This document shows positions 52,741 to 62,637 of a DNA stretch of 64,000 nt, piece after piece; position 1 is the stretch's first letter, and each line of letters opens with the position of its first letter. This DNA is from Paenibacillus aquistagni. GTDB taxonomy: Bacteria > Bacillota > Bacilli > Paenibacillales > Paenibacillaceae. The position numbers and the translations under genes were made by a program. A model generated the notes under the pieces. The model was not told where the DNA came from, did not search any database, and was given only the letters and a program-made list of their open reading frames with translations. Location: contig NZ_FXAZ01000002.1 in NCBI RefSeq assembly GCF_900177815.1, positions 310,001 to 374,000 of the forward strand. Direction: 5' to 3'.

Positions 52741-54946
52741 ATTCATAACCCACACGTTCATATAAAAGTGGCGAGGCCGAGCATTACGCTCAAGGGAACT
52801 ACCTGCTTTATAACCCACTACGTTCAAATAAAACCAACCATTCAATCATGGCTCTCTTGGCTGCTTGCTGTCTTTATAACCCACTACGTTCAAATAAAAC
52901 TTATTTTCACCGCTTCACATCCGAACGTATAACGCATCTTTATAACCCACTACGTTCAAATAAAACCGGTCGTCTACACACGTCACTCCGAACAGTATCG
53001 ACCTTTATAACCCACTACGTTCAAATAAAACACAATCCAAAACCATTCATATTGCGCGTCAATCACACCTTTATAACCCACTACGTTCAAATAAAACGAT
53101 TATATACGAAAATTGTACCATAAAGTTACATGACTACTTTATAACCCACTACGTTCAAATAAAACGAAAATCGAGAGCAACAACGGCGGTCGTGGATTCG
53201 CACTTTATAACCCACTACGTTCAAATAAAACCGATCCTATGGACTTAACATACGACAATTCAGACGGCTTTATAACCCACTACGTTCAAATAAAACGACT
53301 TCGGGGGATATTCTCCCCCGCATCTTTGTAGTCTTTATAACCCACTACGTTCAAATAAAACCAGAGTATAGCAGCAGAGCTAATGTAACATGGCTGTCTC
53401 TTTATAACCCACTACGTTCAAATAAAACTAGAATCGATCGTATACGACAAGTGGGACGAGTTTACGGCTTTATAACCCACTACGTTCAAATAAAACGAAC
53501 AGAAAGATAAAGAGCAGTTTCGGACGAAGTATCTTTATAACCCACTACGTTCAAATAAAACTGCGTACGATCCGACGCAGACAGCGATTATTTTCACTTT
53601 ATAACCCACTACGTTCAAATAAAACCCTCTGAATTGGTTGAGCGTCCTATCGAGTTGTAATACTTTATAACCCACTACGTTCAAATAAAACCGGATGATA
53701 AGACAGCCGCAGAGATCATTGAATTTACTTTATAACCCACTACGTTCAAATAAAACGCCGCAGTTCGAGGAATGGCCTCATAATCTTGTAATGGCTTTAT
53801 AACCCACTACGTTCAAATAAAACCAAAGTGTTTGATTTTGGCTAAATACCCATGCGAAGGCTTTATAACCCACTACGTTCAAATAAAACGATTGAAAGCA
53901 TTGTTCCTTATCAGAATGCTGCTGTACCTTTATAACCCACTACGTTCAAATAAAACTACACCAGATTACCTCGTCATTGAAGACGTGATGGGCTTTATAA
54001 CCCACTACGTTCAAATAAAACGCTGCTTCAGCTTTGTTTAGTAATCCATGGGTTCTTGCCTTTATAATCCACTACGTTCAAATAAAACGGGTTTGGTGAC
54101 GTAGAGCAAACGACTGGCGGAACATCTTTATAACCCACTACGTTCAAATAAAACTAATTAAAACAGGCGTCGGACAAAGCCTGTTGAGCACTTTATAACC
54201 CACTACGTTCAAATAAAACCTGGGTACATTATTTACGAGAGGTATCGGTTGCATTCGAACTTTATAACCCACTACGTTCAAATAAAACCGGCGCACGAGC
54301 GCTGGAACAGAAGACGGGCATAGGCTTTATAACCCACTACGTTCAAATAAAACGAAGTAAGCAATCAAGTTGTTGTAAAAGATCAAAAAACTTTATAACC
54401 CACTACGTTCAAATAAAACGGGATGGACTGACACAACAACGGGTGACACAAAGACTCTTTATAACCCACTACGTTCAAATAAAACTGAACATACTTATTA
54501 AGTTTGCGAATTGGGGTATCGACTTTATAACCCACTACGTTCAAATAAAACTTTCATGATGTTTCGTTCCGCTTGGGGTTCTGCTTTCTTTATAACCCAC
54601 TACGTTCAAATAAAACTATCGTCGATTTCGGGATGGTAAGGACAAGCGTGTCTACTTTATAACCCACTACGTTCAAATAAAACGTAAGCTGTCCGCAAAG
54701 ACCATGGCTAAGCTTGAAACTTTATAACCCACTACGTTCAAATAAAACGCAATTCGCCGCACTGCCGCCTGAGCAACAACTTATGACTTTATAACCCACT
54801 ACGTTCAAATAAAACTGGGCATCGACGACCATCATCAGCGGTTTGATACTCTTTATAACCCACTACGTTCAAATAAAACATACGCGCCTAAGAAGTTCAT
54901 GCGCTTCAAGAACATTACTTTATAACCCACTACGTTCAAATAAAAC
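52741..54946 (-). CRISPR. Type I-B CRISPR array, 33 good repeats plus a degenerate terminal repeat
   Basis: A 29-nt repeat recurs every 65-67 bases; on the coding (minus) strand it reads GTTTTATTTGAACGTA followed by GTGGGTTATAAAG. I count 33 copies starting at 52806 and ending at 54946, nearly all identical (one change at 54060-54088), giving spacers of 36-38 nt. A degenerate copy at 52741-52768 lacks one T and marks the leader-distal end. Repeat length, the GTTTTA start and the neighbouring genes indicate type I-B. Orientation is inferred from the repeat form, the distal degeneracy and the position of cas2. Spacer targets could not be searched. Confidence 0.98.
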
Positions 54947-55131
54947 CCTGTTTCTAACGTACCAGAAATCCCTTGCTGCGACAAGGCTCGCGGCCGGTAC
55001 AGGTCCATGCCGATCACACTATTTTGCATCGAACCTCCAATGCTGCAAAGTAGAATGATTCTAATATACCTAGCATCCTTACTGTCACAAGGGATTACGG
55101 GCTTTTTTTGAGAAAATCGCTCGATGCAACA
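54947..55131 (-). promoter_or_regulatory. CRISPR leader
   Basis: The interval between cas2 and the first repeat contains, on the minus strand, a promoter-like TTGTGA-16-TATATT and an imperfect inverted repeat (AATCCCTTG near 55092-55100 and CAAGGGATT near 54965-54973) that brackets the leader. Such motifs may guide adaptation; the assignment rests on position and array polarity. Confidence 0.65.
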
Positions 55132-55392
55132 TTAGAAAAATAACTGATCAAACGAACGATCCTTGCCAATGACCTGCTTGGTCATGTGGTTAGGGTTCTC
55201 TATCGTATACAAATAGATGGAATCTTCTTCTGTCGTTATCTTTTTAACCTCTGAAAGACATTTTTTTAGTTTGCCTTTCGTAATTTCTCCTTCAAACACA
55301 GAGTTCTGCGTCCAATCCAAATACTCACGTAATTTCTTGCATACCTTGCCTACTCGCTTCTCACCAACATCGTACGTAATAATAACAAACAC
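55132..55392 (-). CDS. cas2: CRISPR endonuclease Cas2
   Basis: 86 residues starting at GTG 55392, two bases after the end of cas1: MFVIITYDVGEKRVGKVCKK LREYLDWTQNSVFEGEI is the ferredoxin-like Cas2 core with the conserved aspartate in YDV, and EDSIYLYTIENPNHMTKQVI follows. It forms the integration complex with Cas1. A longer in-frame ATG at 55434 would overlap cas1 and adds residues atypical of the family. Confidence 0.93.
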   Translation of the reverse strand: MFVIITYDVGEKRVGKVCKKLREYLDWTQNSVFEGEITKGKLKKCLSEVKKITTEEDSIYLYTIENPNHMTKQVIGKDRSFDQLFF

Positions 55393-55393
55393 C

Positions 55394-56380
55394 TTACCAC
55401 CACGCTTTAAAAGGCTTGTACGTTTCGTCGCCAATATAATGCTTGATCAGCTTATAAGCTTCTAATCGAACTAGATATCGATAGCTAACATTTCGTTTTA
55501 GCTTCCGATGCTTGAACGTGCTTTTCATCTTTTCGTCATACGCAGCCAGAAAGATTTTTTTGCCCTCTTCATTCAGATGAATAATGCCCTCTTGGTTGGA
55601 AAAATGCTTTTTCTGAATTCTTCGATTATTAACAAGATTGAAGATCAAAGGATCGACAAGAAGAGGTTTGAATATTTCAGCAAGGTCCAGACTCAATGAA
55701 AAGCGTTTGCTCGAAGGCTCATGCAAGAAACTGATCGTTGGATCGAGCATCGTCTTATAAATCTCAGACACGATACTCGTGTACATCATGCTATTGCCAA
55801 ACGAGATCAAGGCATTCAGCGGATCATGAGGGGGACGCTTGGAACGATATTCCCATGAGAATGTCCCCTCACGAATCATCAGTGGGAATGCATCATAATA
55901 GATTTGCCTGCATTGTCCCTCAATTCCCATTACAGCTGGCACAGAACTCGCTTCCTCAAGCAAGGCAGCTCTGGAAGCCATCGTATCGATGTGAGTTTGC
56001 AGTCCCGTTCCTGCCTTTCTCATGTTCCTCTGCATATGATGAACAGCGCTGTAGATGAAAGCCTTGGCAAGATACAAACGCTTCTCCACATCTAAATAAT
56101 GCGCGCTCTGTTGAACGGTTGTGTAGCCAGATACTCTTGAATTGCGAGGGTAGTAAGTCCCATCATAATAACCGTAATAATTGTAAATATGCAATCTCAC
56201 ATCATGTTGAGTCAGAATGTGTAATAACGACGTATTAAAATCCACTTGTCCAAACAAATGAATACTTTCTGCTTGCTCGACAGGTAGGGGCCTTGACTTG
56301 CCTTCTTCGTCTGTAAAGTATAGTGTATTATGCTTCCGATGAAGCTTCCCTGTTGAAAAAATGAACACATCTCTGCTCAC
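55394..56380 (-). CDS. cas1: CRISPR integrase Cas1 (type I-B)
   Basis: 328 residues. Metal ligands are visible: glutamate in MGIEGQCRQIYYDAF, histidine in SFLHEPSSKRFSLSLDLAEI with the following aspartate. The N-terminal MSRDVFIFSTGKLHRKHNTL YF is typical of type I-B Cas1. Its ATG overlaps the cas4 stop by four bases. Confidence 0.97.
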   Translation of the reverse strand: MSRDVFIFSTGKLHRKHNTLYFTDEEGKSRPLPVEQAESIHLFGQVDFNTSLLHILTQHDVRLHIYNYYGYYDGTYYPRNSRVSGYTTVQQSAHYLDVEKRLYLAKAFIYSAVHHMQRNMRKAGTGLQTHIDTMASRAALLEEASSVPAVMGIEGQCRQIYYDAFPLMIREGTFSWEYRSKRPPHDPLNALISFGNSMMYTSIVSEIYKTMLDPTISFLHEPSSKRFSLSLDLAEIFKPLLVDPLIFNLVNNRRIQKKHFSNQEGIIHLNEEGKKIFLAAYDEKMKSTFKHRKLKRNVSYRYLVRLEAYKLIKHYIGDETYKPFKAWW

Positions 56381-56877
56381 GCTTCTTCACCTGCTTCACA
56401 AAAGTCTCGATACGCACACTTCGAGCAATAAGGAAGTTTACGATAAGACGGTACCTTCCCGGCTATGATGTCGTTAATCTCCCCTAAAGCCGTCAACAAC
56501 CGTTTTTCTGCAGAAGCGTCCAAGATAATCTGCTCTGTCTTCTTCTCTGTCGGATAGCTAAGCAAGCCCTTCTTCTCGATCCCTCTCTGCTTCAACAAAT
56601 ACAGATAATACAGCATTTGAAGCTGATCCGCCTTCTCCATCTTGCTGGTCAGCTTGACTTCGCGAACAAACTCGTCATCAACAGCATCTACAACGGCAAG
56701 CTCATCAATGGACAGCTCTTTGTCCAAGCGCTGATAGGCCTCCTCGTGCAGCAAAGCCCCTTCCAGCACACGATCATGCTCTTGCTCGAACCCAATTCCT
56801 TTATGGAACAACCACAGCTTTCTTGGACACACCGCATAGTAATGTACTTCTATTCCTCTTACCATAAGTGCTCTCAT
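56377..56877 (-). CDS. cas4: Cas4 PAM-selecting exonuclease
   Basis: 166 residues with the first iron-sulfur cysteine in YYAVCPRKLWLFHKGIGFE, a PD-(D/E)XK core (VVDAVDDEFVREVKLTSKME KADQLQMLYYLYLL) and the C-terminal cysteine cluster YCSKCAYRDFC. It trims and orients prespacers with Cas1-Cas2. Start 56877 or the downstream ATG at 56865. Confidence 0.94.
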   Translation of the reverse strand: MRALMVRGIEVHYYAVCPRKLWLFHKGIGFEQEHDRVLEGALLHEEAYQRLDKELSIDELAVVDAVDDEFVREVKLTSKMEKADQLQMLYYLYLLKQRGIEKKGLLSYPTEKKTEQIILDASAEKRLLTALGEINDIIAGKVPSYRKLPYCSKCAYRDFCEAGEEA

Positions 56878-56902
56878 CCTCTGCTGGCTTAAGATATACT
56901 TA

Positions 56903-59155
56903 TTAATAAAAGTCAGGCGGGAACGTACTCAGATCAATGCCAACGGCTTCATCATAATCGGCTTGAACATAATACAACTGCTTGACGAGGGAGAATTCCA
57001 TCAAACGGCCCTTTGCGGCATAGGGGTTTACACCTACCGCATATCTCTCCAGCCTGCTTCGTGCTTTTCTGCGCTGGCTTGATGTCTTGGCTGTCTTCCA
57101 ATCATGAATCGCATTCTCAATCTCCGGTTCACCTGCATAGCGGTATGGAATCGCCTGCACCTCACGAATGTTCCGCAGCAGTTCCTGCGCTTTTTTACTG
57201 TTCATCTTATAAGCGATCATGTCTTCGAGTTCACGTAAAGTATCATCAAACACCTGCTTGTATTCGGTTCCTTCCAAAGCAGCCTCATCATATAGTGCAG
57301 CAACCATCTGACTCTTGTCAGACTCTAGCAACACTCGTGGTTCCGCCAAATAGGTATGCATGAGCGACAAACTTTTGGCATAAATCTCCGGATCATATAC
57401 GGAGCGTTTACCGATTCCAGACACTTGATTCGTGTACACCGTAACATTGATCTCGTCAACCGCTTTCTCTTTCTGTCCTTTACGGTTGCATCGTCCATAA
57501 CGCTGAAACTGGCTATCCAGCGGCGACATTTCTGTAAACAAGCGGTCAAAGTCAATATCCAGACTAGCCTCAACCAGCTGTGTCGTGACCCATATACCTG
57601 TCACATCCGGATTCTTCTCAAACGCTTCCAGTTCTCTTTCCAGCCTGTCCCTGTCTCTATTCGTGAATTTGGCATGTAGCAGACTAACCTTAATCTGTTC
57701 GAATGCCTTAAGCTTAATAAATACTTCTTTCGCACGCTTAATGGTATTGCAAATGACCAATACTTTGCGATCCTGACCTAAGCGGATCATCTCCAAGATC
57801 GTCTCTTCATCCCCAATCGACTGCGGGCTGACTTCCACGTGATGGCGCTGAATGGAATCATCGATAAAAGAATGCACAAGCATCTCTCGATTCGAACCAA
57901 TCATACGCCGCTGTAAAGCTTTCAGATATATATCTGGCAGCGTCGCTGTCATAATCATAAATGAACCCCCAAGCTCATCTATCAATGTTAAAGCCCGAAT
58001 AATCAAAGCCGCAATATGGGGATTATACGCCTGAAGCTCATCTATAATAATCTTATTTCCAGCCATGGACGCCATTTCTTTTTCAAATCCTAAATAATAA
58101 AAAGGGAACTTCAGGATCTGATCAATGGTCGACACGATAAGCTTATTTGCAAATTGCCGAGACTGGGCATACACTTTCTCCAGTGCCTCATCATTGCCTT
58201 CATAATATTCCTCAAGAACTTCTATGCTGCTAGAATGCAAGAGCCCGGTTGCTTCTTCGCCATCATCTATTCTTCTTGAAAAATGGATGCCATCTGCATC
58301 CGTTACTCGTTTGTACATGGCATTCAAGCTTACGCGCAATGGAAGTGTGAAGTATCCTTTCTCCGCACCTACCCATAGCAGCCCGGCTTCGGTCTTGCCC
58401 ATGCCAGTCTGAGCCATGACCACTAAGTGCTTATCCTGATGCTGCTCTGCATATAGCTGAAGCTCTCGCTTCTTTCCGTTGTACTTCCGATTCATGTATT
58501 CGTTCACGTTATCCATTACATTCATATCGATCGCGAGCTCAACATCCACATGCGCTGAAGCAGCATGATCCAAGCGATGAAGCAGCCCCTTTATCATGAC
58601 GTAGCGAAGAAACAACTCCCCTTCCTCATAAAGAATGCGTTTCCCCTGCTCCAACTTGTATAGAGTCGTGACTCTGGGCTTGTCCTCAATCTCAATATCC
58701 AGCTCCTCTTTAATTCTGTTGCGATAAGGCAGCACGTTGGATTCATAGACTTGTTTGACTTTGCTGATTTCCTTATTGTCCAACGGTGTTAACCGTTCAT
58801 GATGATAGCCTACTGCCTGCAAGAGCACTCTAGCTTCATCATCTGTAAGTTTCAGTTGTTTAATAGGGATGGCCAGCGCAGATACATAATTATGCCGAGT
58901 TTCCCCTTCACAATTGACTTCCAACTGTTCCATCTTAAGCGCACGGCGAATTTTGTTCTGGAACATAAGGTCGTATTTACCCACATCATGATACTGGACT
59001 GCGATCCTTAGCAGCTCCCAATCTCGCTCACTCATCACAGGAAGTCGAGATTCATAGCGCTCTCGCAAGCAGTCATAGCGCTTCAATAGTTGTTGCGTAT
59101 GTTCTTGCACCGTCTCTTTAGGCGCTGATTTCGCCCAGAAATCCTGTACATCCAT
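56903..59155 (-). CDS. cas3: Cas3 HD nuclease-helicase
   Basis: 750 residues. The N-terminal HD nuclease has QEHTQQLLKRYDCL and QYHDVGKYDLMFQNKI; the SF2 helicase has MAQTGMGKTEAGLLW (motif I), IIDELQAYNPH (DExx-type), IMTATLPD (motif III) and FQRYGRCNRKG (motif VI). It is recruited by Cascade to degrade target DNA. ATG 59155 follows AAGGAGGGG; the open frame extends back to 59332 without a start context. An intrinsic-type hairpin at 59188-59210 separates it from cas5. Confidence 0.96.
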   Translation of the reverse strand: MDVQDFWAKSAPKETVQEHTQQLLKRYDCLRERYESRLPVMSERDWELLRIAVQYHDVGKYDLMFQNKIRRALKMEQLEVNCEGETRHNYVSALAIPIKQLKLTDDEARVLLQAVGYHHERLTPLDNKEISKVKQVYESNVLPYRNRIKEELDIEIEDKPRVTTLYKLEQGKRILYEEGELFLRYVMIKGLLHRLDHAASAHVDVELAIDMNVMDNVNEYMNRKYNGKKRELQLYAEQHQDKHLVVMAQTGMGKTEAGLLWVGAEKGYFTLPLRVSLNAMYKRVTDADGIHFSRRIDDGEEATGLLHSSSIEVLEEYYEGNDEALEKVYAQSRQFANKLIVSTIDQILKFPFYYLGFEKEMASMAGNKIIIDELQAYNPHIAALIIRALTLIDELGGSFMIMTATLPDIYLKALQRRMIGSNREMLVHSFIDDSIQRHHVEVSPQSIGDEETILEMIRLGQDRKVLVICNTIKRAKEVFIKLKAFEQIKVSLLHAKFTNRDRDRLERELEAFEKNPDVTGIWVTTQLVEASLDIDFDRLFTEMSPLDSQFQRYGRCNRKGQKEKAVDEINVTVYTNQVSGIGKRSVYDPEIYAKSLSLMHTYLAEPRVLLESDKSQMVAALYDEAALEGTEYKQVFDDTLRELEDMIAYKMNSKKAQELLRNIREVQAIPYRYAGEPEIENAIHDWKTAKTSSQRRKARSRLERYAVGVNPYAAKGRLMEFSLVKQLYYVQADYDEAVGIDLSTFPPDFY

Positions 59156-59187
59156 CTCCACCCCTCCTTGCTCTGCTGCAACAAAAA

Positions 59188-59210
59188 GAGACACCCCAAA
59201 GGAGTGCCTC
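59188..59210 (-). terminator. Intra-operon terminator-like hairpin between cas5 and cas3
   Basis: On the minus strand GAGGCACTCC-TTTG-GGGTGTCTC (two G-T pairs) is followed by TTTTTG. It lies 19 bases after cas5 and 33 before cas3, so it could lower expression of cas3-cas4-cas1-cas2 relative to the Cascade genes. Confidence 0.75.
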
Positions 59211-59229
59211 ATACCACTGAGGTCTTCCC

Positions 59230-59925
59230 TCAAGGCAAAAATACAGGATGGCCAACAGCATCCACATATAAATGATCGGCCGCCGCAAGATGCGAACCTG
59301 CGTTTACATAGCCCACACGCAGCTTGTCCCATACTCGGACACCTTGCACGACACGATACGTCCAGTTCAATTGATAGGGGAAGTAAGGCGTATCTCCTAT
59401 CGCTTGCTCGGGGATATAGGCATCATAAGGAAGGTCTTCAAGATCATCCTCTGCTTGTACGATATTGACGATCTCATATTCGTCCAATCGCACGAGATCC
59501 TCCCAGCGTCCTAAGCTTAGATGGGTGGGATTGCATTCCATACGCTTCACAATCTCCTGTAGAATGGCTTCATCTGCATGAACGTGAATCAGCAGTTCAA
59601 CATGATAGAGCATATGGCTATAGATTGGCATGGTTGTAATGTCCTGATACGCCCGCTCCATCTCAAGCCCATCTAAGATAAGTGCAAATTCATTTGTATT
59701 CGCTTTTTTGAAAAAGTAATGCGTTTGATAATCGTTTAATAGCGCATCGGATCTACCTTGAATACTTATACGCATGGGAATCAGCTCTTTGGCTTCTAGT
59801 AAAGCATGGAGCATGCCTTTTACTGTTGAATGAGGCGGTAGCGGATACGTTTCTGCTACTTTAAATGCAAACGGCTTCTTATAGCATGCCGTTTCCTGAT
59901 ATAGCTTCAATCGGAGAGCTTTCAT
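59230..59925 (-). CDS. cas5: Cascade subunit Cas5 (type I-B)
   Basis: 231 residues with the RAMP-type N-terminus MKALRLKLYQETACYKKPFA F and the glycine-containing STVKGMLHALLEAKEL, typical of Cas5t/I-B (Tneap) proteins. It binds the crRNA 5' handle. The ATG overlaps the cas7 stop. Confidence 0.93.
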   Translation of the reverse strand: MKALRLKLYQETACYKKPFAFKVAETYPLPPHSTVKGMLHALLEAKELIPMRISIQGRSDALLNDYQTHYFFKKANTNEFALILDGLEMERAYQDITTMPIYSHMLYHVELLIHVHADEAILQEIVKRMECNPTHLSLGRWEDLVRLDEYEIVNIVQAEDDLEDLPYDAYIPEQAIGDTPYFPYQLNWTYRVVQGVRVWDKLRVGYVNAGSHLAAADHLYVDAVGHPVFLP

Positions 59926-60821
59926 TACTCACTCACTCCGTAGAATTCAGCAACATCCCGCTTCATTGCCGCAAAGAACGATTCAACCGACCCCGCATGT
60001 TCACCCCATACATCTCGGAATTCACTATCGTTATGGAATACTCCCGAGACGTAACCAACATAGGTACGATCTCCAATACGCTCACCCGCAAAGGTGGTCT
60101 CACAAGCTTCATGCAGCGAAGCTGTATTGATATTCCAAGCTTTGCTCTGTGGTTGGAACTTTACTCGTCCAAGGAAGAACGGATTGGCAACAGGATATGC
60201 TCCACCAATAATAAATAAAGGAGCCAAGCTTTCTTGACGCCCTCGGATATTCCGATTCAAGAGCTTAACAATATCCAGCAGCTGATACACACGCTCAGCA
60301 CGTTCTTGAGGTGTCAACTCTACGTCCCCATCTACCCCTACTTTTGAAAGATCAATGGTCATCGTATAGCTATAGAAGCTCTCATGCTGTTCGATGTTGG
60401 CCAGATTCGGCGTCTCTTCAATTCGCTCTGCGAAGCCCATATTATTTAGAAACTCCATATCACTACGGTATGGCTCTAAAGAGATGGCATGAGAAAGTCT
60501 TGCAACCGCTGGACGCTTCTGTGACTTCTTGCCCGTTTTTAGATAACCAAAGAGGTCCATCTCAACAGAATCCGCAATTGAGACATCCTCGCGGAACTGC
60601 AACGTTCCTTTCGTCTTATCTACCGTGTCTAAATTCCACTGAAACCACTCATTTCCCAAACGTACGACATCATATCGGAGGCTTTGACGTGAAGCAAAGG
60701 TTAGCACATCTCCATTGCCGCGATGAATCTTCTTAAGCTCTGATATATTGGCTATTCCTTCTCCATAGTTAAGGGAATTGGCTTGGAATACAACCGTGAA
60801 TGTAATCGCTTTATGATTCAT
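59925..60821 (-). CDS. cas7: Cascade backbone subunit Cas7 (Cst2/DevR type)
   Basis: 298 residues: ITFTVVFQANSLNYGEGIAN then GDVLTFASRQSLRYDVVRLG, KSQKRPAVARLSHAISLEPY, and GGAYPVANPFFLGRVKF. It forms the helical backbone along the guide and introduces the six-base periodicity. ATG 60821 follows GAGGAGG and overlaps the end of cas8 by 11 bases; the open frame extends to 60896. Confidence 0.95.
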   Translation of the reverse strand: MNHKAITFTVVFQANSLNYGEGIANISELKKIHRGNGDVLTFASRQSLRYDVVRLGNEWFQWNLDTVDKTKGTLQFREDVSIADSVEMDLFGYLKTGKKSQKRPAVARLSHAISLEPYRSDMEFLNNMGFAERIEETPNLANIEQHESFYSYTMTIDLSKVGVDGDVELTPQERAERVYQLLDIVKLLNRNIRGRQESLAPLFIIGGAYPVANPFFLGRVKFQPQSKAWNINTASLHEACETTFAGERIGDRTYVGYVSGVFHNDSEFRDVWGEHAGSVESFFAAMKRDVAEFYGVSE

Positions 60822-62637
60822 GAGTGCTTGCCTCCTCTTTTTTCTCTTCATCTTGACTGAGCAATCCAGTAATGAATGCATTCGCAAGGGTATCAAAATC
60901 TAGTCCTTCCTCTTTAAACCCATCAAGGAAGATCGAGGGTACGCTCAATTTCTGCTTATTTCCTGCAGCATTCGCAGATAAATACAGACGGAATACCGAA
61001 TCCATAAATTCAGATTTATCGCCTGATTTGACCGCATTCAACAACCGATAGGCTATGCCCTCAACCTTCTTACTACCGCTTGCACGATATGGAGCATTTT
61101 CATCCCCTGTTGATGCCCTTCCAACAAGCTGCTTTCTCAGGTTGACCCCTTGAAAATAGACGAATGTCACCGCCTTGTCATTGCTTGCCATCTCATCCAC
61201 TCCCCTCATTGAATTGAGTATATGATACCTTGCCTTCACCGCCTGATAAGCTCCATAGACATGGAAAGATTCCTTAATGGCCATTCGGATATATTCATAA
61301 ATAACTTGCTTCGGATCTATGCCTTTAAGTATCTCTCTTAGATACCGATCCTTTAATAAAGAGTGCTTCATTCCTTTGAATAGATAGGCATATTCATTGA
61401 AAAAAGAAACGAGATAGGATGGCATATGATAGTAATCCAGCAGTGTTTTCTTCGCCTGGTACTCAGAACTTAGCTCAATCATCAATAGAGCATCTTTCAG
61501 CTTATCTGCTTTGTCAGTCGTCTCATGAAAGAGTCCGATTATAGCGTCTGTAAATTCAGTCCCTTTTGAACGTGCACGTAAATAGTTGTTATTTAACTTC
61601 ACATCTTTTACGAAGTTTTTCTTCGTTAATACAAGTCCGAAATAGCGATAATTCTCATTTGCTTGTATGGAGCCCACACGGCGTGTATAGGGAGTAAGCC
61701 CCAGTGGTGCTAAAAATAAAATAAGGCGTGCTACAGCTGATATCGGAACGGGACAGCTCTTTTCAAAATCCCAACTGAAATTAACCGCTTTGTCTTTTGA
61801 AAAGGCCAGAGGAACAAAGCTCTTTTCTTCTAGTGATTGCGTACCAAACAAACCATTGATCAGTGAGCAAGGAAGTATCTCCTCCTGACAATACCTATCC
61901 AACTCCTCAATGGTTTTACATTTTTTTATGCCTTTATGCCAAGTCTTGAAGGGAGCATAATGCTGATTGTGTTCCAGATAAGACTGGATAGCAGTTGGAT
62001 CTCCTGACTGCCACATTTGTTGGAAAGCAAGCTCCAACTGGGCTGGCTCGACAAAATCTATATGTATTTGTTCGATATGTTCATCGATGGATTTTGAACT
62101 GAATGTCTTTTGCAGAATAGAAGCTTGACCAAAAAATGGCTCAAGGATCATCGATCGAACATAATTCATCGTAAGCTTCTCATCGATATATGGGGTGGAC
62201 ATCACATCGGAATAAGACTTCACGGTAGCTTCTAACAGCTCCTGATCCTCAGGTGTATTAATTACCTTCATGGTCTCAACCAATGAACCAAGCGTTGTGT
62301 ATTCTTCTCGATCTGAAAAATACTTTTCTACCTTTTTAACCTGATCATTCATCATTTTGCGAAGATCAGTGGCGTAATCTTTTATTTTGTCTGGACGGAA
62401 ATGCAGTTGATCTATATACCAAGACATCCGGCCTGCGTCTCGTTTAGCAACACTATAGTGGTCCAATAAGTACGCAACATATTTGTGAGCTAAGCCATCT
62501 AAATGCTCAGGTGTCAGCTGGTAACCCGATCTCGTCAGAGCACGACGATCGTCAGGATACAGACGATGCAGTCCAATGAGCCCCGCTGCCATCATCCATT
62601 CTTCCGCTTCAATATGGACGGTAGCTGTCACATTCAC
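60811..62637 (-). CDS. cas8b1: Cascade large subunit Cas8b1 (Cst1)
   Basis: 608 residues. MNVTATVHIEAEEWMMAAGL IGLHRLYP is the usual N-terminus of Cst1-type proteins; YIRMAIKESFHVYGAYQAVK and LNAVKSGDKSEFMDSVFRLY belong to the C-terminal helical bundle. It is divergent by nature, and its size and place (between cas6 and cas7) fit type I-B. It recognises the PAM and recruits Cas3. The ATG overlaps the cas6 stop by four bases. Confidence 0.92.
   Translation of the reverse strand: MNVTATVHIEAEEWMMAAGLIGLHRLYPDDRRALTRSGYQLTPEHLDGLAHKYVAYLLDHYSVAKRDAGRMSWYIDQLHFRPDKIKDYATDLRKMMNDQVKKVEKYFSDREEYTTLGSLVETMKVINTPEDQELLEATVKSYSDVMSTPYIDEKLTMNYVRSMILEPFFGQASILQKTFSSKSIDEHIEQIHIDFVEPAQLELAFQQMWQSGDPTAIQSYLEHNQHYAPFKTWHKGIKKCKTIEELDRYCQEEILPCSLINGLFGTQSLEEKSFVPLAFSKDKAVNFSWDFEKSCPVPISAVARLILFLAPLGLTPYTRRVGSIQANENYRYFGLVLTKKNFVKDVKLNNNYLRARSKGTEFTDAIIGLFHETTDKADKLKDALLMIELSSEYQAKKTLLDYYHMPSYLVSFFNEYAYLFKGMKHSLLKDRYLREILKGIDPKQVIYEYIRMAIKESFHVYGAYQAVKARYHILNSMRGVDEMASNDKAVTFVYFQGVNLRKQLVGRASTGDENAPYRASGSKKVEGIAYRLLNAVKSGDKSEFMDSVFRLYLSANAAGNKQKLSVPSIFLDGFKEEGLDFDTLANAFITGLLSQDEEKKEEASTHES

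Noticed and set aside
52732-54041. Open frames of 60-90 codons inside the CRISPR array
   Set aside because: They are translations of the repeat itself (recurring FITHYVQIK and YNPLRSNK) and do not encode proteins.
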